64,000 nt of DNA. Origin: Nitrobacteraceae bacterium AZCC 2146. Lineage in GTDB: Bacteria > Pseudomonadota > Alphaproteobacteria > Rhizobiales > Xanthobacteraceae. Shown piece by piece: positions 1-8,937 of the stretch. The notes under the pieces were generated by a model. It was not told the DNA's origin. It searched no databases and saw only the letters and a program-made list of their open reading frames with translations. Position 1 is the stretch's first letter. Each line of letters starts with the position of its first letter. The translations under genes were made by a program, and so were the position numbers. The stretch covers positions 5,940,001 to 6,004,000 of the forward strand of contig JBAGRP010000001.1 of assembly GCA_036924855.1 (NCBI GenBank). Direction: 5' to 3'.

Positions 1-2
1 GA

Positions 3-386
3 GCAGCGGGCGTGTCCACTATCAAACCGTTGGTCATCGCCTTCGCCGTCTCGGGCGCTCTGGCCGGGCTCGGCGGCGCCCTGTCGTCCGTTCACCTCGG
101 CAGTGCGACACCTCTGGGATTTGACACTTTGCTTCTGTCAGTCGTTACTGCCTGTCTGATGGGGGGTGTCGCGCTCGAAGGCGGCCGCGGCAGCGTTTTC
201 GGCATTTTCATTGGCCTTCTCACGTTACGCTTTCTGGTGGGAGGAGCGGCGAGCCTGGGAGCTCCGTACTGGCTGCAGAGCTTGGCCATAGGCGCATTGC
301 TGATCCTCGCAATTGTGATGCAGATGCTCATCAATATCATACGGCGCCACTCGTCGGATACGCGAGCGCGCCCGCAACCTGCGTAG
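3..386 (+). CDS. Sugar-type ABC transporter permease, C-terminal part (partial)
   Basis: The frame is open from the edge of the window, so only about the last 127 residues of an inner-membrane permease are present. It shows AAGVSTIKPLVIAF followed by long Gly/Ala/Leu helices and a short basic tail (IIRRHSSDTRARPQPA). This is the usual end of RbsC-like (BPD_transp_2) permeases of sugar and small-molecule ABC importers, where a cytoplasmic coupling loop is followed by the last three or four membrane helices. The substrate cannot be told from this piece, and its ATPase and binding protein would lie to the left. A broken oxidoreductase follows directly, so the operon seems to end here. Family assignment is fairly sure; substrate is unknown. 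Confidence 0.75.
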   Translation, partial: AAGVSTIKPLVIAFAVSGALAGLGGALSSVHLGSATPLGFDTLLLSVVTACLMGGVALEGGRGSVFGIFIGLLTLRFLVGGAASLGAPYWLQSLAIGALLILAIVMQMLINIIRRHSSDTRARPQPA

Positions 387-423
387 CGAGTCGGAACCGC
401 ACTTAAGCAATCGATGACTATTC

Positions 424-657
424 CAGCGGCGTGGAAAAGTGCTTGGCGGTACATGCTCGATCAACAGCATGGTTTACATGCGCGGGCAGCCGCAGGACTT
501 CGATGGCTGGCAATGCAGCGGCTGGGGTTGGAAGGGAATCCTTCCTAACTTCACTTGCGAGAATTTGGAGCGCGGCGCTGACGAACACCATGGTGTGGGA
601 GGCCCCGTTTCCATTTCGGAACTTCCGGGCCCGCATGCGCTAGGCGAGGCCTTCTAG
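424..657 (+). pseudogene. GMC oxidoreductase (choline dehydrogenase-like) fragment
   Basis: The translated frame reads RGKVLGGTCSINSMVY followed by RGQPQDFDGW and GWGWKGILPNF. This is the FAD-binding signature block of glucose-methanol-choline oxidoreductases, normally about 80-100 residues from the N-terminus of a protein of 530-550 residues. No N-terminal GxGxxG dinucleotide-binding segment precedes it and the frame closes after about 75 residues, so both ends are missing. It is a relic, not a functional enzyme. It sits 38 bases after the ABC permease stop on the same strand, so it may once have been the next gene of that operon. Family identification is confident; function is lost. Confidence 0.75.
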
Positions 658-1250
658 GGCTGAAAGCCTGAGAGTAACACGAAATCGCGATTTCGGAAAA
701 CGTCAATCGGCACAGGTTATGTGAAGAAACACGACGCGGCGCGGCCGGCGGTCCGGTCGGCATAAGCAGAATGGGTATTGGAGCAGCCTGTCGTCGATCC
801 ACGCCTGCTCGCCTAGGGTGTGCAAGATGACGCTCGGTGTCTCCGTGTTCGGCTCGGGCCGGCTCCGGAGCTATGTCGATCTTTTTCGACCTCGCGGCTT
901 GTTTTGGATCGCTTTCACGCAACCTCAAACTCGAATCTCGAGGACGGAAATTACGCAAATTTTGCAAATCGTGGTTGGTTTCGACAATTCGTCCCAACAC
1001 GTCGCATGCGACTGTTGATCGAGGGGCAGAATATCCGGTGCTACTCGTGGCGAACTTCCCTTTGCTCGAAGAAGTGCGTTGATCGCTTCAAAACTCGCCG
1101 GGAAAGTGACCCCAATTAGCTGGGCTAGCTCCAAATTACCTTCGACCAGCTGCCCAACAGCCGCATGAGGGTTTTATGACATTCTAGATCGCGCGACGAG
1201 GCAAGGAATATTTAGAAACAGCACAGACTTTGCCCCGTGCCGTACGACCC
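658..1250. other. Gene-free stretch, unrecognised
   Basis: Several short overlapping frames run in both directions, but none has a ribosome-binding site, a plausible start or a family motif I recognise. The region follows the GMC fragment and is probably decayed sequence. Confidence 0.5.
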
Positions 1251-1382
1251 ATGACCGACCGAGCGATTGCGGGTCAGCTTAAGGCCCTTGCCGACGACTA
1301 CCAGCCGCGAGCGGAGCAAGCGTCGCATGTTGATGCGGCCAAAGCATTGGCTCGCTCGGCGGCTTACGCTGAAAGTGAGTAG
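1251..1382 (+). CDS. Small conserved hypothetical protein (43 aa)
   Basis: ATG-initiated frame of 43 residues beginning MTDRAIAGQLKALADDY and containing AKALARSAAYAESE. Its charged, Ala-rich helical composition resembles the very short proteins found in many bradyrhizobial genomes with a QLKALAxDYxxRAE pattern (recalled from family knowledge, not searched). No convincing Shine-Dalgarno sequence lies upstream. It stands alone between decayed DNA and the large kinase gene that converges on it. Function is unknown, and it could be a relic of such a gene rather than an expressed copy. Confidence 0.45.
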   Translation: MTDRAIAGQLKALADDYQPRAEQASHVDAAKALARSAAYAESE

Positions 1383-1704
1383 CCTACATGATCTGATGAG
1401 CAAGTTACATGCCTGTCCGTAGCGCCGGCTTGGCGCGGCAGTCTCAAGATCAGTTGCACATATTAAGCAGGTGCCGCTTTCATCAACATCGAAGCGATCT
1501 CGAGTGATGGCGCAGCCGTCGGCGACCGAGGCCGAACGCATCGTTTTCAAAAGGAATCTACTCCCGAATGCAATAATGTTTATTTTGCGCGCAAATGTGA
1601 CACCAAGTCCGGCCGCCCTGAGCATCTGCGTACGCATCTGCAGCCGTCAGTTGGCGTGATCGCGATGTGCTGGATTGGCGGATATCCATCGCCGCGCAGG
1701 GATT
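1383..1704. other. Gene-free stretch between convergent genes
   Basis: No recognisable gene, repeat or clear terminator hairpin was seen. Short frames on both strands lack motifs. It contains the 3' untranslated region of the large minus-strand kinase gene. Confidence 0.5.
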
Positions 1705-4700
1705 CTAGGCCACGCTAACGACGATTGGTTGGTCGGCAACGTCTGGGCGGCTGGGAAGGCTGAACTCAAAAATCGCGCCGCGAGGCACATTGGCCTTTGC
1801 AGACAATCGCCCCCCATGCGTTTCGATGATCGAGCGACAAATCGACAGTCCCAGCCCTAGACCGCCGGGCTTCGTTGTGTAGAAGGCGTCAAAAAGCTGA
1901 TCGAGAGTCGCTGGCGTCAGTCCTGGTCCCGAATCGCGCACCGCGACGAGAACGACGTCAGGCTCGGTTTTGCGGGTGCTGATGAGCAACTCTCTCGCGC
2001 CCTCGCTAGTGGCGTTCATAGCTTCGACTGCATTCATCACGAGATTCAGTATCACCTGTTGGAGTTGCACCCGATCGCCTTCCAACAGTTCTATACCGTC
2101 GGCCAGATCCGTCTGCACCGAGATGCCATTCTTCCTCGTTTCGCCGCGGGCGAGTTCAAGCACCTCGCGGACTGCCTCATTTAGGTTCAAGAGCTCCTTC
2201 CTGGGTGGTGCCTTTTTCAAAAGGTCCCGGATCCGACTAATGATATCGCCCGCGCGTTTCCCGTCCCTCAGGATATGAGTGAGGATATCTCGCAATTCGT
2301 TTAAATCTAGTACTTGCGCGCGCAGGAAGTGCAAAGCAGCTTGAGCATTGGTAACGGTCGCGCAAATCGGCTGTATCACTTCGTGGGCAATTGAAGCCGT
2401 GAGTTGACCAATGGTGGCGACGCGGTTGGCGTGCGCCAGCTCCGTCTGCATCTCGCGGTATTTGTGTTCACTTTCTCGCGCCTCTGCTTCCGCCCGCTTG
2501 CGCTCGGTCAGATCGAGTACGAAAGCGACGCCCTGGTCTCGTTGTTCGTCAAACGCGGCCGAGCCGATCAGCACCGGCACTCGGCTGCCGTCCTTGCGGA
2601 AATACTCCCTCTCGTACGGTTGGACCGTTCCGGTCCTCTTTAGCTCGATCGCTGCCCGCGCAAGGCGGTCGCGCCATTCCGGTGGCGTCAGGTCCGTCCA
2701 GCGGACGCGACCCGCGACGAGATCGTCACGGTCGTATCCCACCATCTGCAAGAATGCGTCATTAGCCTCGACAATGCGACCTTCGAGATCGAAAATGAAG
2801 ATGCCGATAATGTTAGCCTCGACCAGGCGCCGGACCTTCGCTTCGCGTTCTGCGAGATCGCGGTATAGGCGGGTATTCTCCAGCGAGATCGCCGCCTGCG
2901 AGGCGAGCAGCTTGAGGACCGCGAGCCGGGCGGGGGCGAAGACACAGGGGGCCAGGTTGTTCTCGAGGTACAGCACCCCGATGAGCTTGGCCTGGTTGAG
3001 CAACGGCAGGCAGAGAACTGAACGGGCTTGGCGTTGACGGATGTAGGAATCCGCGGAAAACGGGGACTGGGCCGCGGCATCGTCGAGAATGACGCTCTCG
3101 CGGGTGCGCAGGACATAATGGAGCACCGACTCCGGCAGCACGGTCTCGGACACGGCCTCGTCGCGCAGGTCCACGGTCACCGTATCGCCGCTGGTCGTGG
3201 CTTCCGCGGCGATCCGCTGCGCAGCCCCTCGGGCAAGAATTAACAGAACTCGCTCGGCACCCGCCTGCGCCATCGCCGTGCGCATGAGCGTGTCGAGTAG
3301 TTTTTCCAGGACGATCTCGCCCGAGACGGCTTGCGACACCTTGATCACGGTCGCGAGGTCGAGGTGCCCAACGGGCGCCGTAATCGTGCTCGTCGAAGCG
3401 GGCGCAGGCTCTTCCGTTCTGAGGCGCGGATGGATCGTGTCGAGCTGCCGCACCTTGCCGTCAGCTCCCCAGCGGAGATAGCAGTGACGAGCGTTTCGCA
3501 GATACCCGCGCCCTGCAAACTCGAAGCCACGGGCGGCATAGAAGCGTGCCGCAAGCTCACTGGCGACTGCCTCGTTATGAACAAAGCCGTTTGCTTGCGC
3601 CGAACGGATGGCTTGTTCGTAAAGGTTCATGGCGTCGAGTGTGCGGTCTTCAATCCGGGCAATCTCCGCGCCAACGAGTGCGGCGCGATTCTCGAAATTT
3701 TCGGGGCAGTTCTCCGACCAGGCCTGGAGCTGACGATAATGGGTAGCCAGGGCCTCCAGGTGCTGGGCGCGTTCCGCGGCGCCTGCCGCATCACAGAGCG
3801 CAGCCCGTGCCAACGCGGCATACAGATGGTATTCCGCCAACTCGAAGAACGGCGTCGTGTAGAGCAGCGGTTCGGCGTTCGCTGCCGCTGCGATCGCGGA
3901 CGCGTAATCACACGAGAAGAAGCGCGCCTGCATCTTGCGGATCCAGTACCAGACCTCGGCCAACGCCAAAGCTCGGTTACTTGCCAAATGGTGTTCGAAG
4001 AGGCGTTCATCGAACACCTCTTCGTCAAATGAACCGAATGTCGGCGTTAGACCACGGAGTGTCCGAATGAGCTGAAGCTGCGTCTTGATAATGTCAACGA
4101 CCAGGCCGAATCGCGCCTTTTGTGCAAACTCGAGGCCGTTCTCGGCTTCGCGTTGCACGTCGCCGAGCTCGTCTCCGGTCGCAAGCAGGTGTGCAATGAG
4201 GTTATCACAGCTATATGCTGCAAACGTCAGATCGCCAAGCGCGTTAGCCGAAACGAAGGCGCGCCGCAACAAGCTTTGGCCGGCACGGATGGGCTGCGTC
4301 CAGGGAATAACGCGGCCCCCGAAGACCAGGTAAACGCGTGCCTCGAAGCGACGCAGCCCGCGCTGCTCCGTTAGGTCAAGGCCGAGCTTGGCGAAGCGAA
4401 ACCCTTCCCGGTAGGCGCCGAAATGCGGTCCGATGAGATTGCCGAGCCAGACGTAAGCGAAGCACCCTGCGTCGCTGATGCCGTGCTCCAAGCTGAGGTT
4501 CGCCATCCGACAGAGGACGAGACAGACCAGATTCTCGTCGGTGAACAAGGCTGGCGACACGACCGCGGTGAGTACGTCCATCGTCGCGCGCCAGCCGGGG
4601 TCGGTCATGGGAGGCGAAGCGACGACGTTTTCGATTGGACGGTCCCCGAGAGTTGACCAGATTCGCTGGTATTCGCGGCGCGCTTCCTCCGCTGTCGGAT

Positions 4701-7254
4701 GCGGCGACCACTCGATGCCCAGGGGCCGGAGGAATTCGAGACCAATGGCGACCGCGCGGTCGCTCCGATCGAGGGCCACATACAATTCCACGCGCAAGCG
4801 CGCGACGGTCGCCCGTTCGACCACATTTGTGGTGCGGGCTGAAAGCGCTTCCAAGCGTTGCTCCGCTTCCGCGAGCGCGCCGGTGAGGAACTCGCATTCG
4901 GCCCGATTCAGCTCCAGCGCGAGGGCGAGCTCTCGCCGGCGCTGCCAGCCATCTTCCGGCAACAACGCCACACCGGTGGTGAGATAGCTCAGCGCCGAAA
5001 CGTACGCGGTCGAAGCCTTGGCGCGCTGACCCGCGAGCAGATTGAACTCGGCGAGCTGCTCGCGCTCCGCGCTGGACGTGATCAAGCTCGCGCCGCGGTT
5101 GAGCTGATTTACGATGTCAAAGATTGTCTCCTCCCGCTTTTCGGGAGGTGTGTGCGCCGCTAGCAGTCTGCCTATTCGGAGGTGTGCCTCGACGCGCGGC
5201 TGCTTCGGAATCATCGAATAGGCGGCCTCCTGAACGCGATCGTGGACGAACCGGTAGGTGCCCGCCATGCGTTCGACCAACTCCTGACGGCGGGCGGGCC
5301 ACAAAGCCGTGTCCACTTGCTCCTTCGTAGTCCCGAGGACCACCGAAAGTGTTGCGATCTCGGCAGTGTTTCCAAGGCAAGCCAGCTGCTGCAACGCATT
5401 CTGCGCGTCGGCCGACAGGCGGATGAGCTTCCCGACCATAAGGTCAACGACGTTATCGGTGTATCCCTTGGTACGAATACGGTCGAGATCCCAGGACCAG
5501 CAGGCGCCGTCATGGTCGAAGGTGATCAAGGATTCTTCGGCGAGCGACGACAGGAACTGCAAGGCGAAAAACGGATTGCCGCCGGTCTTCTCATGCGCCA
5601 GCTCCGCAAGCGGGACGACGCGCTCCGCGTCGCAGCGAAGAGCGTCCGCAATCAACTGCCCGAGATGCTCCCGAGCGAGTGGCGCCAGCCTGATCTCTGT
5701 AATCTTTCCGCTAGCGGCCTTGATGGCGTCGAGCTTACGCATGAGCGGATGCGTCGCACTGACTTCGTTGTCGCGATAGGCACCGATCAGCATGAGGTGC
5801 TGCAGATCCGACCGCGTCAACAGGTCATCCAGCAGATCGAGCGTCGCCGCGTCGAGCCATTGCAAATCATCCAGGAAGAGGGCCAGCGGATGTCCGGGCT
5901 GCGCGAATACGCCGATGAACCGCTGGAACATCAGCTGAAAGCGGCTTTGTGCCTGCTGTGGCGGAAGCTCAGGCGCCGGGGGCTGGTCCCCGATAATGAG
6001 CGTGAGTTCGGGGATGAGGTCGGTCAGGAGCCGCCCGTTCGGGCCCAGCGCCTCCAGAAGGGCGTGGCGCCAGCTAGTCAACTCGGCCTCGCTCTTGCTG
6101 AGCAGAGGCCGGACCAGGCTCTGAAAAGCCTGTACCAGCGTGGCATAGGGGATGTCGCGCTTGTACTGGTCGAACTTGCCGGAGGCGAATAGCCCGCGCG
6201 GCGGCACCAGCGCCTTGTGCAGTTCGTTGACGACCGAGGTCTTCCCGATGCCCGAATGACCGGAGACAAGCACAAGCTCCGGCGTCGCATGGTTGACGAT
6301 GCGATCGAAGGCTGCGAGCAGGGTTTCGACCTCGCGCTCTCGCCCATACAGCTTCTCGGGAATCAAAAGCCGATTCGGCCGGTCGTGTTCGCCGAGCGGA
6401 AAGTCGTCGATCCGGCGCTGTGCCTCCCATCCGGCAAGGCAGCGCCGGAGATCGCTCTCCAGGCCGGCCGCGGTCTGATAGCGTTCCTCGGGCGTCTTGG
6501 TGATCAGCTTCATGACGATTGCCGAGATGGCACGGGGCAAATCCTCTCGCCGCTCACCCGGCGGCACCGGACGCCGCGCAATGTGGCAGTGCACCCACTC
6601 CATGGGATCGGCCGCGGTGAACGGCAGGGAGCTCGTGAGCATCTGGTAAAACGTGACGCCGAGCGCGTAGAGGTCGCTGCGGGAATCGATCGAACGATTC
6701 ATCCGTCCGGTTTGTTCGGGCGCCATGTAAGCGAGTGTACCGGCGATAGTTTCCGGCGGCTCGGGCGCCTGTCGCTCACGCGGCACGCGTGATGCGATCC
6801 CGAACCCAGTAAGACGCACCTGCCTGTCCGCGCAGTTCACCATGATATTGGCGGGTTTTATATCCTTGTGCAGCAGGCCTCGCCGATGAAGCCTGCCGAT
6901 AGCCACGCTGATGTCGATTGCCAAGCGCAGGAAGAGGTCCATCTCGAAAGGCAGGCCGAGCAATCGCTCGAGCGGCTCGCCGCCGGGATCCTCGAGCACC
7001 AGCATGGTCCGGCCGCCCTCACGAATCAACTCGAGTGGACGCACCGCCCACGCCCCGTCCAGCTCCTGCTTCAGTCCATATTCGTGAGCAAGACGATCCA
7101 GGGTGGCAGGTGTGGGATGCTCTGCAGCAGGCAGCACGGTTAGCACGGAGCCGTCTGCGTTGGCGTGGCTACCGACCCTGTAGAAGACGCGTTCGCCATC
7201 CTCCAACAAGACCTGGTTGGCACTCCCATCTGTGAGCAGATTAAAAGGGTGCAC
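1705..7254 (-). CDS. Trifunctional Ser/Thr kinase-like / AAA ATPase / GAF-PAS sensor histidine kinase
   Basis: A single 1849-residue signalling protein. In order: a protein-kinase-like domain (about 20-275) with the catalytic loop HKDIKPAN (129-136) and APE region (178-180); an AAA/STAND ATPase with Walker A GHSGIGKTS (332-340) and Walker B-like LALFLDDLQWLD; a long helical TPR-like stretch (about 650-1250); a GAF domain (about 1285-1435); a PAS domain (about 1465-1580); a HisKA dimerisation helix with SIAHEVIQP (His about 1624); and a HATPase with N-box, RDSGPGL and GGLGLGLS. It starts at GTG (7252-7254) with GGAG eight bases upstream. The kinase part looks degenerate: the Mg-binding DFG is TGFG (149-152) and the usual beta3 lysine is not evident. 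No response regulator is adjacent, so its partner is encoded elsewhere. It has no membrane segments, so it is probably a cytosolic sensor. Confidence 0.93.
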   Translation of the reverse strand: MHPFNLLTDGSANQVLLEDGERVFYRVGSHANADGSVLTVLPAAEHPTPATLDRLAHEYGLKQELDGAWAVRPLELIREGGRTMLVLEDPGGEPLERLLGLPFEMDLFLRLAIDISVAIGRLHRRGLLHKDIKPANIMVNCADRQVRLTGFGIASRVPRERQAPEPPETIAGTLAYMAPEQTGRMNRSIDSRSDLYALGVTFYQMLTSSLPFTAADPMEWVHCHIARRPVPPGERREDLPRAISAIVMKLITKTPEERYQTAAGLESDLRRCLAGWEAQRRIDDFPLGEHDRPNRLLIPEKLYGREREVETLLAAFDRIVNHATPELVLVSGHSGIGKTSVVNELHKALVPPRGLFASGKFDQYKRDIPYATLVQAFQSLVRPLLSKSEAELTSWRHALLEALGPNGRLLTDLIPELTLIIGDQPPAPELPPQQAQSRFQLMFQRFIGVFAQPGHPLALFLDDLQWLDAATLDLLDDLLTRSDLQHLMLIGAYRDNEVSATHPLMRKLDAIKAASGKITEIRLAPLAREHLGQLIADALRCDAERVVPLAELAHEKTGGNPFFALQFLSSLAEESLITFDHDGACWSWDLDRIRTKGYTDNVVDLMVGKLIRLSADAQNALQQLACLGNTAEIATLSVVLGTTKEQVDTALWPARRQELVERMAGTYRFVHDRVQEAAYSMIPKQPRVEAHLRIGRLLAAHTPPEKREETIFDIVNQLNRGASLITSSAEREQLAEFNLLAGQRAKASTAYVSALSYLTTGVALLPEDGWQRRRELALALELNRAECEFLTGALAEAEQRLEALSARTTNVVERATVARLRVELYVALDRSDRAVAIGLEFLRPLGIEWSPHPTAEEARREYQRIWSTLGDRPIENVVASPPMTDPGWRATMDVLTAVVSPALFTDENLVCLVLCRMANLSLEHGISDAGCFAYVWLGNLIGPHFGAYREGFRFAKLGLDLTEQRGLRRFEARVYLVFGGRVIPWTQPIRAGQSLLRRAFVSANALGDLTFAAYSCDNLIAHLLATGDELGDVQREAENGLEFAQKARFGLVVDIIKTQLQLIRTLRGLTPTFGSFDEEVFDERLFEHHLASNRALALAEVWYWIRKMQARFFSCDYASAIAAAANAEPLLYTTPFFELAEYHLYAALARAALCDAAGAAERAQHLEALATHYRQLQAWSENCPENFENRAALVGAEIARIEDRTLDAMNLYEQAIRSAQANGFVHNEAVASELAARFYAARGFEFAGRGYLRNARHCYLRWGADGKVRQLDTIHPRLRTEEPAPASTSTITAPVGHLDLATVIKVSQAVSGEIVLEKLLDTLMRTAMAQAGAERVLLILARGAAQRIAAEATTSGDTVTVDLRDEAVSETVLPESVLHYVLRTRESVILDDAAAQSPFSADSYIRQRQARSVLCLPLLNQAKLIGVLYLENNLAPCVFAPARLAVLKLLASQAAISLENTRLYRDLAEREAKVRRLVEANIIGIFIFDLEGRIVEANDAFLQMVGYDRDDLVAGRVRWTDLTPPEWRDRLARAAIELKRTGTVQPYEREYFRKDGSRVPVLIGSAAFDEQRDQGVAFVLDLTERKRAEAEARESEHKYREMQTELAHANRVATIGQLTASIAHEVIQPICATVTNAQAALHFLRAQVLDLNELRDILTHILRDGKRAGDIISRIRDLLKKAPPRKELLNLNEAVREVLELARGETRKNGISVQTDLADGIELLEGDRVQLQQVILNLVMNAVEAMNATSEGARELLISTRKTEPDVVLVAVRDSGPGLTPATLDQLFDAFYTTKPGGLGLGLSICRSIIETHGGRLSAKANVPRGAIFEFSLPSRPDVADQPIVVSVA

Positions 7255-7475
7255 CTGCCGCGCTCCACCGTCGAGCGGCTCCCCAACTCGGGCTGAGAAA
7301 GGCCCTATGACAATAGTCCACCCGGTTGGTCATACCGAGGTTTAACACCTAGTCTGCCACACACCATGATGAATGACAATTTCCAGTCCTTGTGCAAAGC
7401 AGCCAATTAGCCACCTTGACTCGACACGGTTCGCTCCTGACGATCCGGCAAGCTATTTTCGTTCTTCGGGAAGCG

Positions 7476-7583
7476 TCAGCTGAACCCGTAAAGCGCCTTC
7501 GGATTGTCGACGAGGATACGTCGGAGCGGCGCTTCAGGAAGCCAGGCGTGAAGGGCATCCACCGGGTCACCATCGTCGGGCAT
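7476..7583 (-). pseudogene. Amidohydrolase C-terminal stub
   Basis: The frame reads DALHAWLPEAPLRRILVDN and ends KALYGFS. The VDNP-x-x-LYGF ending is the hallmark C-terminus of the 2-pyrone-4,6-dicarboxylate hydrolase/amidohydrolase-2 family; compare RVLVDNPAVLYGFD at the end of the intact gene at 43399-44262. Only about 35 residues remain of a normal 280-300, and no barrel or metal ligands are found further along this strand up to 7855. It is a relic left by deletion or insertion. Confidence 0.65.
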
Positions 7584-7855
7584 CGCCTAGTATAGCACCG
7601 GGTGCAGCCCAGCACGTGCGCAACCCTGAGCACTGCGGCCGGCGATGACGCAATGTTCGAGGCCAAGCGTTGTCATTGCGTCCGTATACCGCCGAGCGGA
7701 TTGCGCAGCCCGGTCCGTGGGCGAGACCTCCGCAGCGAATAGCGTCCGCATCACATGGCGCGGAGGATGATTGTGGAAGAGAGAGCCGCAGGACAGCTTT
7801 GCGGAGAAGACGGGGATGATCGGGAGGTATTCGCGCTGGTTACGAGTGTTGTAAG
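7584..7855. other. Decayed intergenic sequence
   Basis: The N-terminal part of the amidohydrolase would be expected here on the minus strand but cannot be recognised. No other gene or signal was identified. Confidence 0.4.
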
Positions 7856-8260
7856 ATGCGCCGAGGGGATCTGGAAATCTATCAGGCCGCCGTAGAATTG
7901 GCTCGCTCTGGAGAAACGCGTGGTTGGAAAAGCATTCAGAAAAAGCTCGTTGAGGCCAACCACGGAAACATCACCTTGATGGCGCGCAGCATCGTCCAGA
8001 ACGGTGCGCTGCAAGCATCGACCGCCCTGAACAACCGCGACGGCTCGATCCGGCTGCAGGCCTGGGGCGAGGGCATGCGATCCTATTACAGCCCGTCGAC
8101 GCTGCAATACTGGTCGACCGGCAGCTTGTTGCTCGGCTCAGGCAGCGCCAGAGCGATCCTTATTGAGGAGAGCGCGACCTCGATTCATGCCAGAACCGGA
8201 AAGGTCTGTTCGATATCAGCCCAAGACGAGTCACGTTGTCGCGATCCAAAAGACTCCTGA
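7856..8260 (+). pseudogene. Chimeric remnant: short hypothetical head joined to a filamentous-haemagglutinin-like piece
   Basis: The first 36 or so residues (LEIYQAAVELARSGE, GWKSIQKKLVEA) look like a small rhizobial helical protein. From about residue 37 (base 7964) the frame changes character: GNITLMARSIVQNGALQAS, LNNRDGSIRLQAWGEG, YWSTGSLLLGSGSA. This resembles beta-helix repeats of two-partner-secretion filamentous haemagglutinins, proteins normally thousands of residues long. The last part runs antisense over the AraC gene. There is no signal peptide or secretion domain, so this is probably the scar of a recombination. The haemagglutinin resemblance is from memory of the family and is moderately sure. 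Confidence 0.4.
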
Positions 8261-8865
8261 CGATATTGGCCGGGTGCCATACCGGTCGCCTGCCTGAATG
8301 CGCGCGTAAAGTTGGCTTGGCTGGAAAAGCTAAGCGCCAGCGCAATGTCGACCAGGGGTCGATCACCCCGCATTAACAAGGTTTTCGCGAGTTCAAGACG
8401 TCTGGTGCTGACGTAACGATGTGGCGATTGTCCTACGGCTTGCTTGAAGGCCCGCGCGAAATGGTATCGGCTCAGGCACGCAATCGACGCCATATGATCC
8501 AGGGCGAGATCGCCTTCGAGGTTTGCTTCTACGTAGTCCAGCACACGGAAGAGCCTGCGTCGGTCGAGTCCCGCTCTTACGGAAAAGGCAACCGACTGAG
8601 CGGCTGATGTACTGATGTATTTTTGAACCAGCCTTGCCGCCATGCTGCTGGCCAGGGACTCGACCATTAGCTTGCCGCCAGAGGTTTCCATCTGCAGTTC
8701 CGATGCGACGGCTCGTGCCATTTCGCCCAGCAGCGAATATTCGAAAGCGGTTTCGTATCTCAGTGCGCCGAGCGCCAAATCATCGCCCAACGGAGCTGAC
8801 GAATTTCCTCCCGATTGCTTACTCGCCCAAGCCAGACAGCGCCGGAGTTTCAGCCCCGGGCGCAT
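8185..8865 (-). CDS. AraC-family transcriptional regulator, probably N-terminally shortened
   Basis: The C-terminal hundred residues form a complete AraC/XylS DNA-binding domain with two helix-turn-helix units: LALDHMASIACLSRYHFARA with FKQAVGQSPHRYVSTRRLE, then LVDIALALSFSSQANFTRA and FRQATGMAPGQYRQ. Upstream lies a helical region (LGEMARAVASELQMET) instead of a complete cupin sensor domain. The frame is open further upstream to 9063, but that extension reads through a tRNA fragment and is not credible, so I take the ATG at 8863-8865, which lacks a clear Shine-Dalgarno. The start lies 26 bases from the tRNA scar, which suggests the original 5' end was lost. Target genes are unknown. Confidence 0.7.
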   Translation of the reverse strand: MRPGLKLRRCLAWASKQSGGNSSAPLGDDLALGALRYETAFEYSLLGEMARAVASELQMETSGGKLMVESLASSMAARLVQKYISTSAAQSVAFSVRAGLDRRRLFRVLDYVEANLEGDLALDHMASIACLSRYHFARAFKQAVGQSPHRYVSTRRLELAKTLLMRGDRPLVDIALALSFSSQANFTRAFRQATGMAPGQYRQESFGSRQRDSSWADIEQTFPVLA

Positions 8866-8890
8866 ATCGCGCTGTAAAATAAGAAACAAA

Positions 8891-8937
8891 TGGCGCACCC
8901 GACACGATTCGAACGTGTGACTTCGCCTTCGGAGGGC
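8891..8937 (-). other. 3' half of a tRNA-Arg(CCG) gene: probable att-site scar of an integrative element
   Basis: On the minus strand this reads an anticodon loop CTCCGAA (anticodon CCG after U33), a variable region, a perfect T arm (ACACG-TTCGAAT-CGTGT), then CGGGTGC-G-CCA. The T stem pairs completely and CCA is encoded. The 5' half is missing: upstream bases fit neither a D arm nor the acceptor strand, and the anticodon stem pairs only for its first three pairs. A tRNA 3' fragment of this kind is what tyrosine-recombinase islands leave at the end distal to the intact tRNA. The orientation implies the inserted DNA lies to the right (coordinates above 8937). Confidence 0.75.

Noticed and set aside
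1212..1637. A 141-residue minus-strand frame downstream of the kinase gene
   Set aside because: It overlaps the small plus-strand gene, has no start signal and no recognisable sequence.
5182..6192. A 336-residue plus-strand frame opposite the AAA ATPase part of the kinase
   Set aside because: Third-position GC bias of the real gene keeps the opposite frame open; no family motif.
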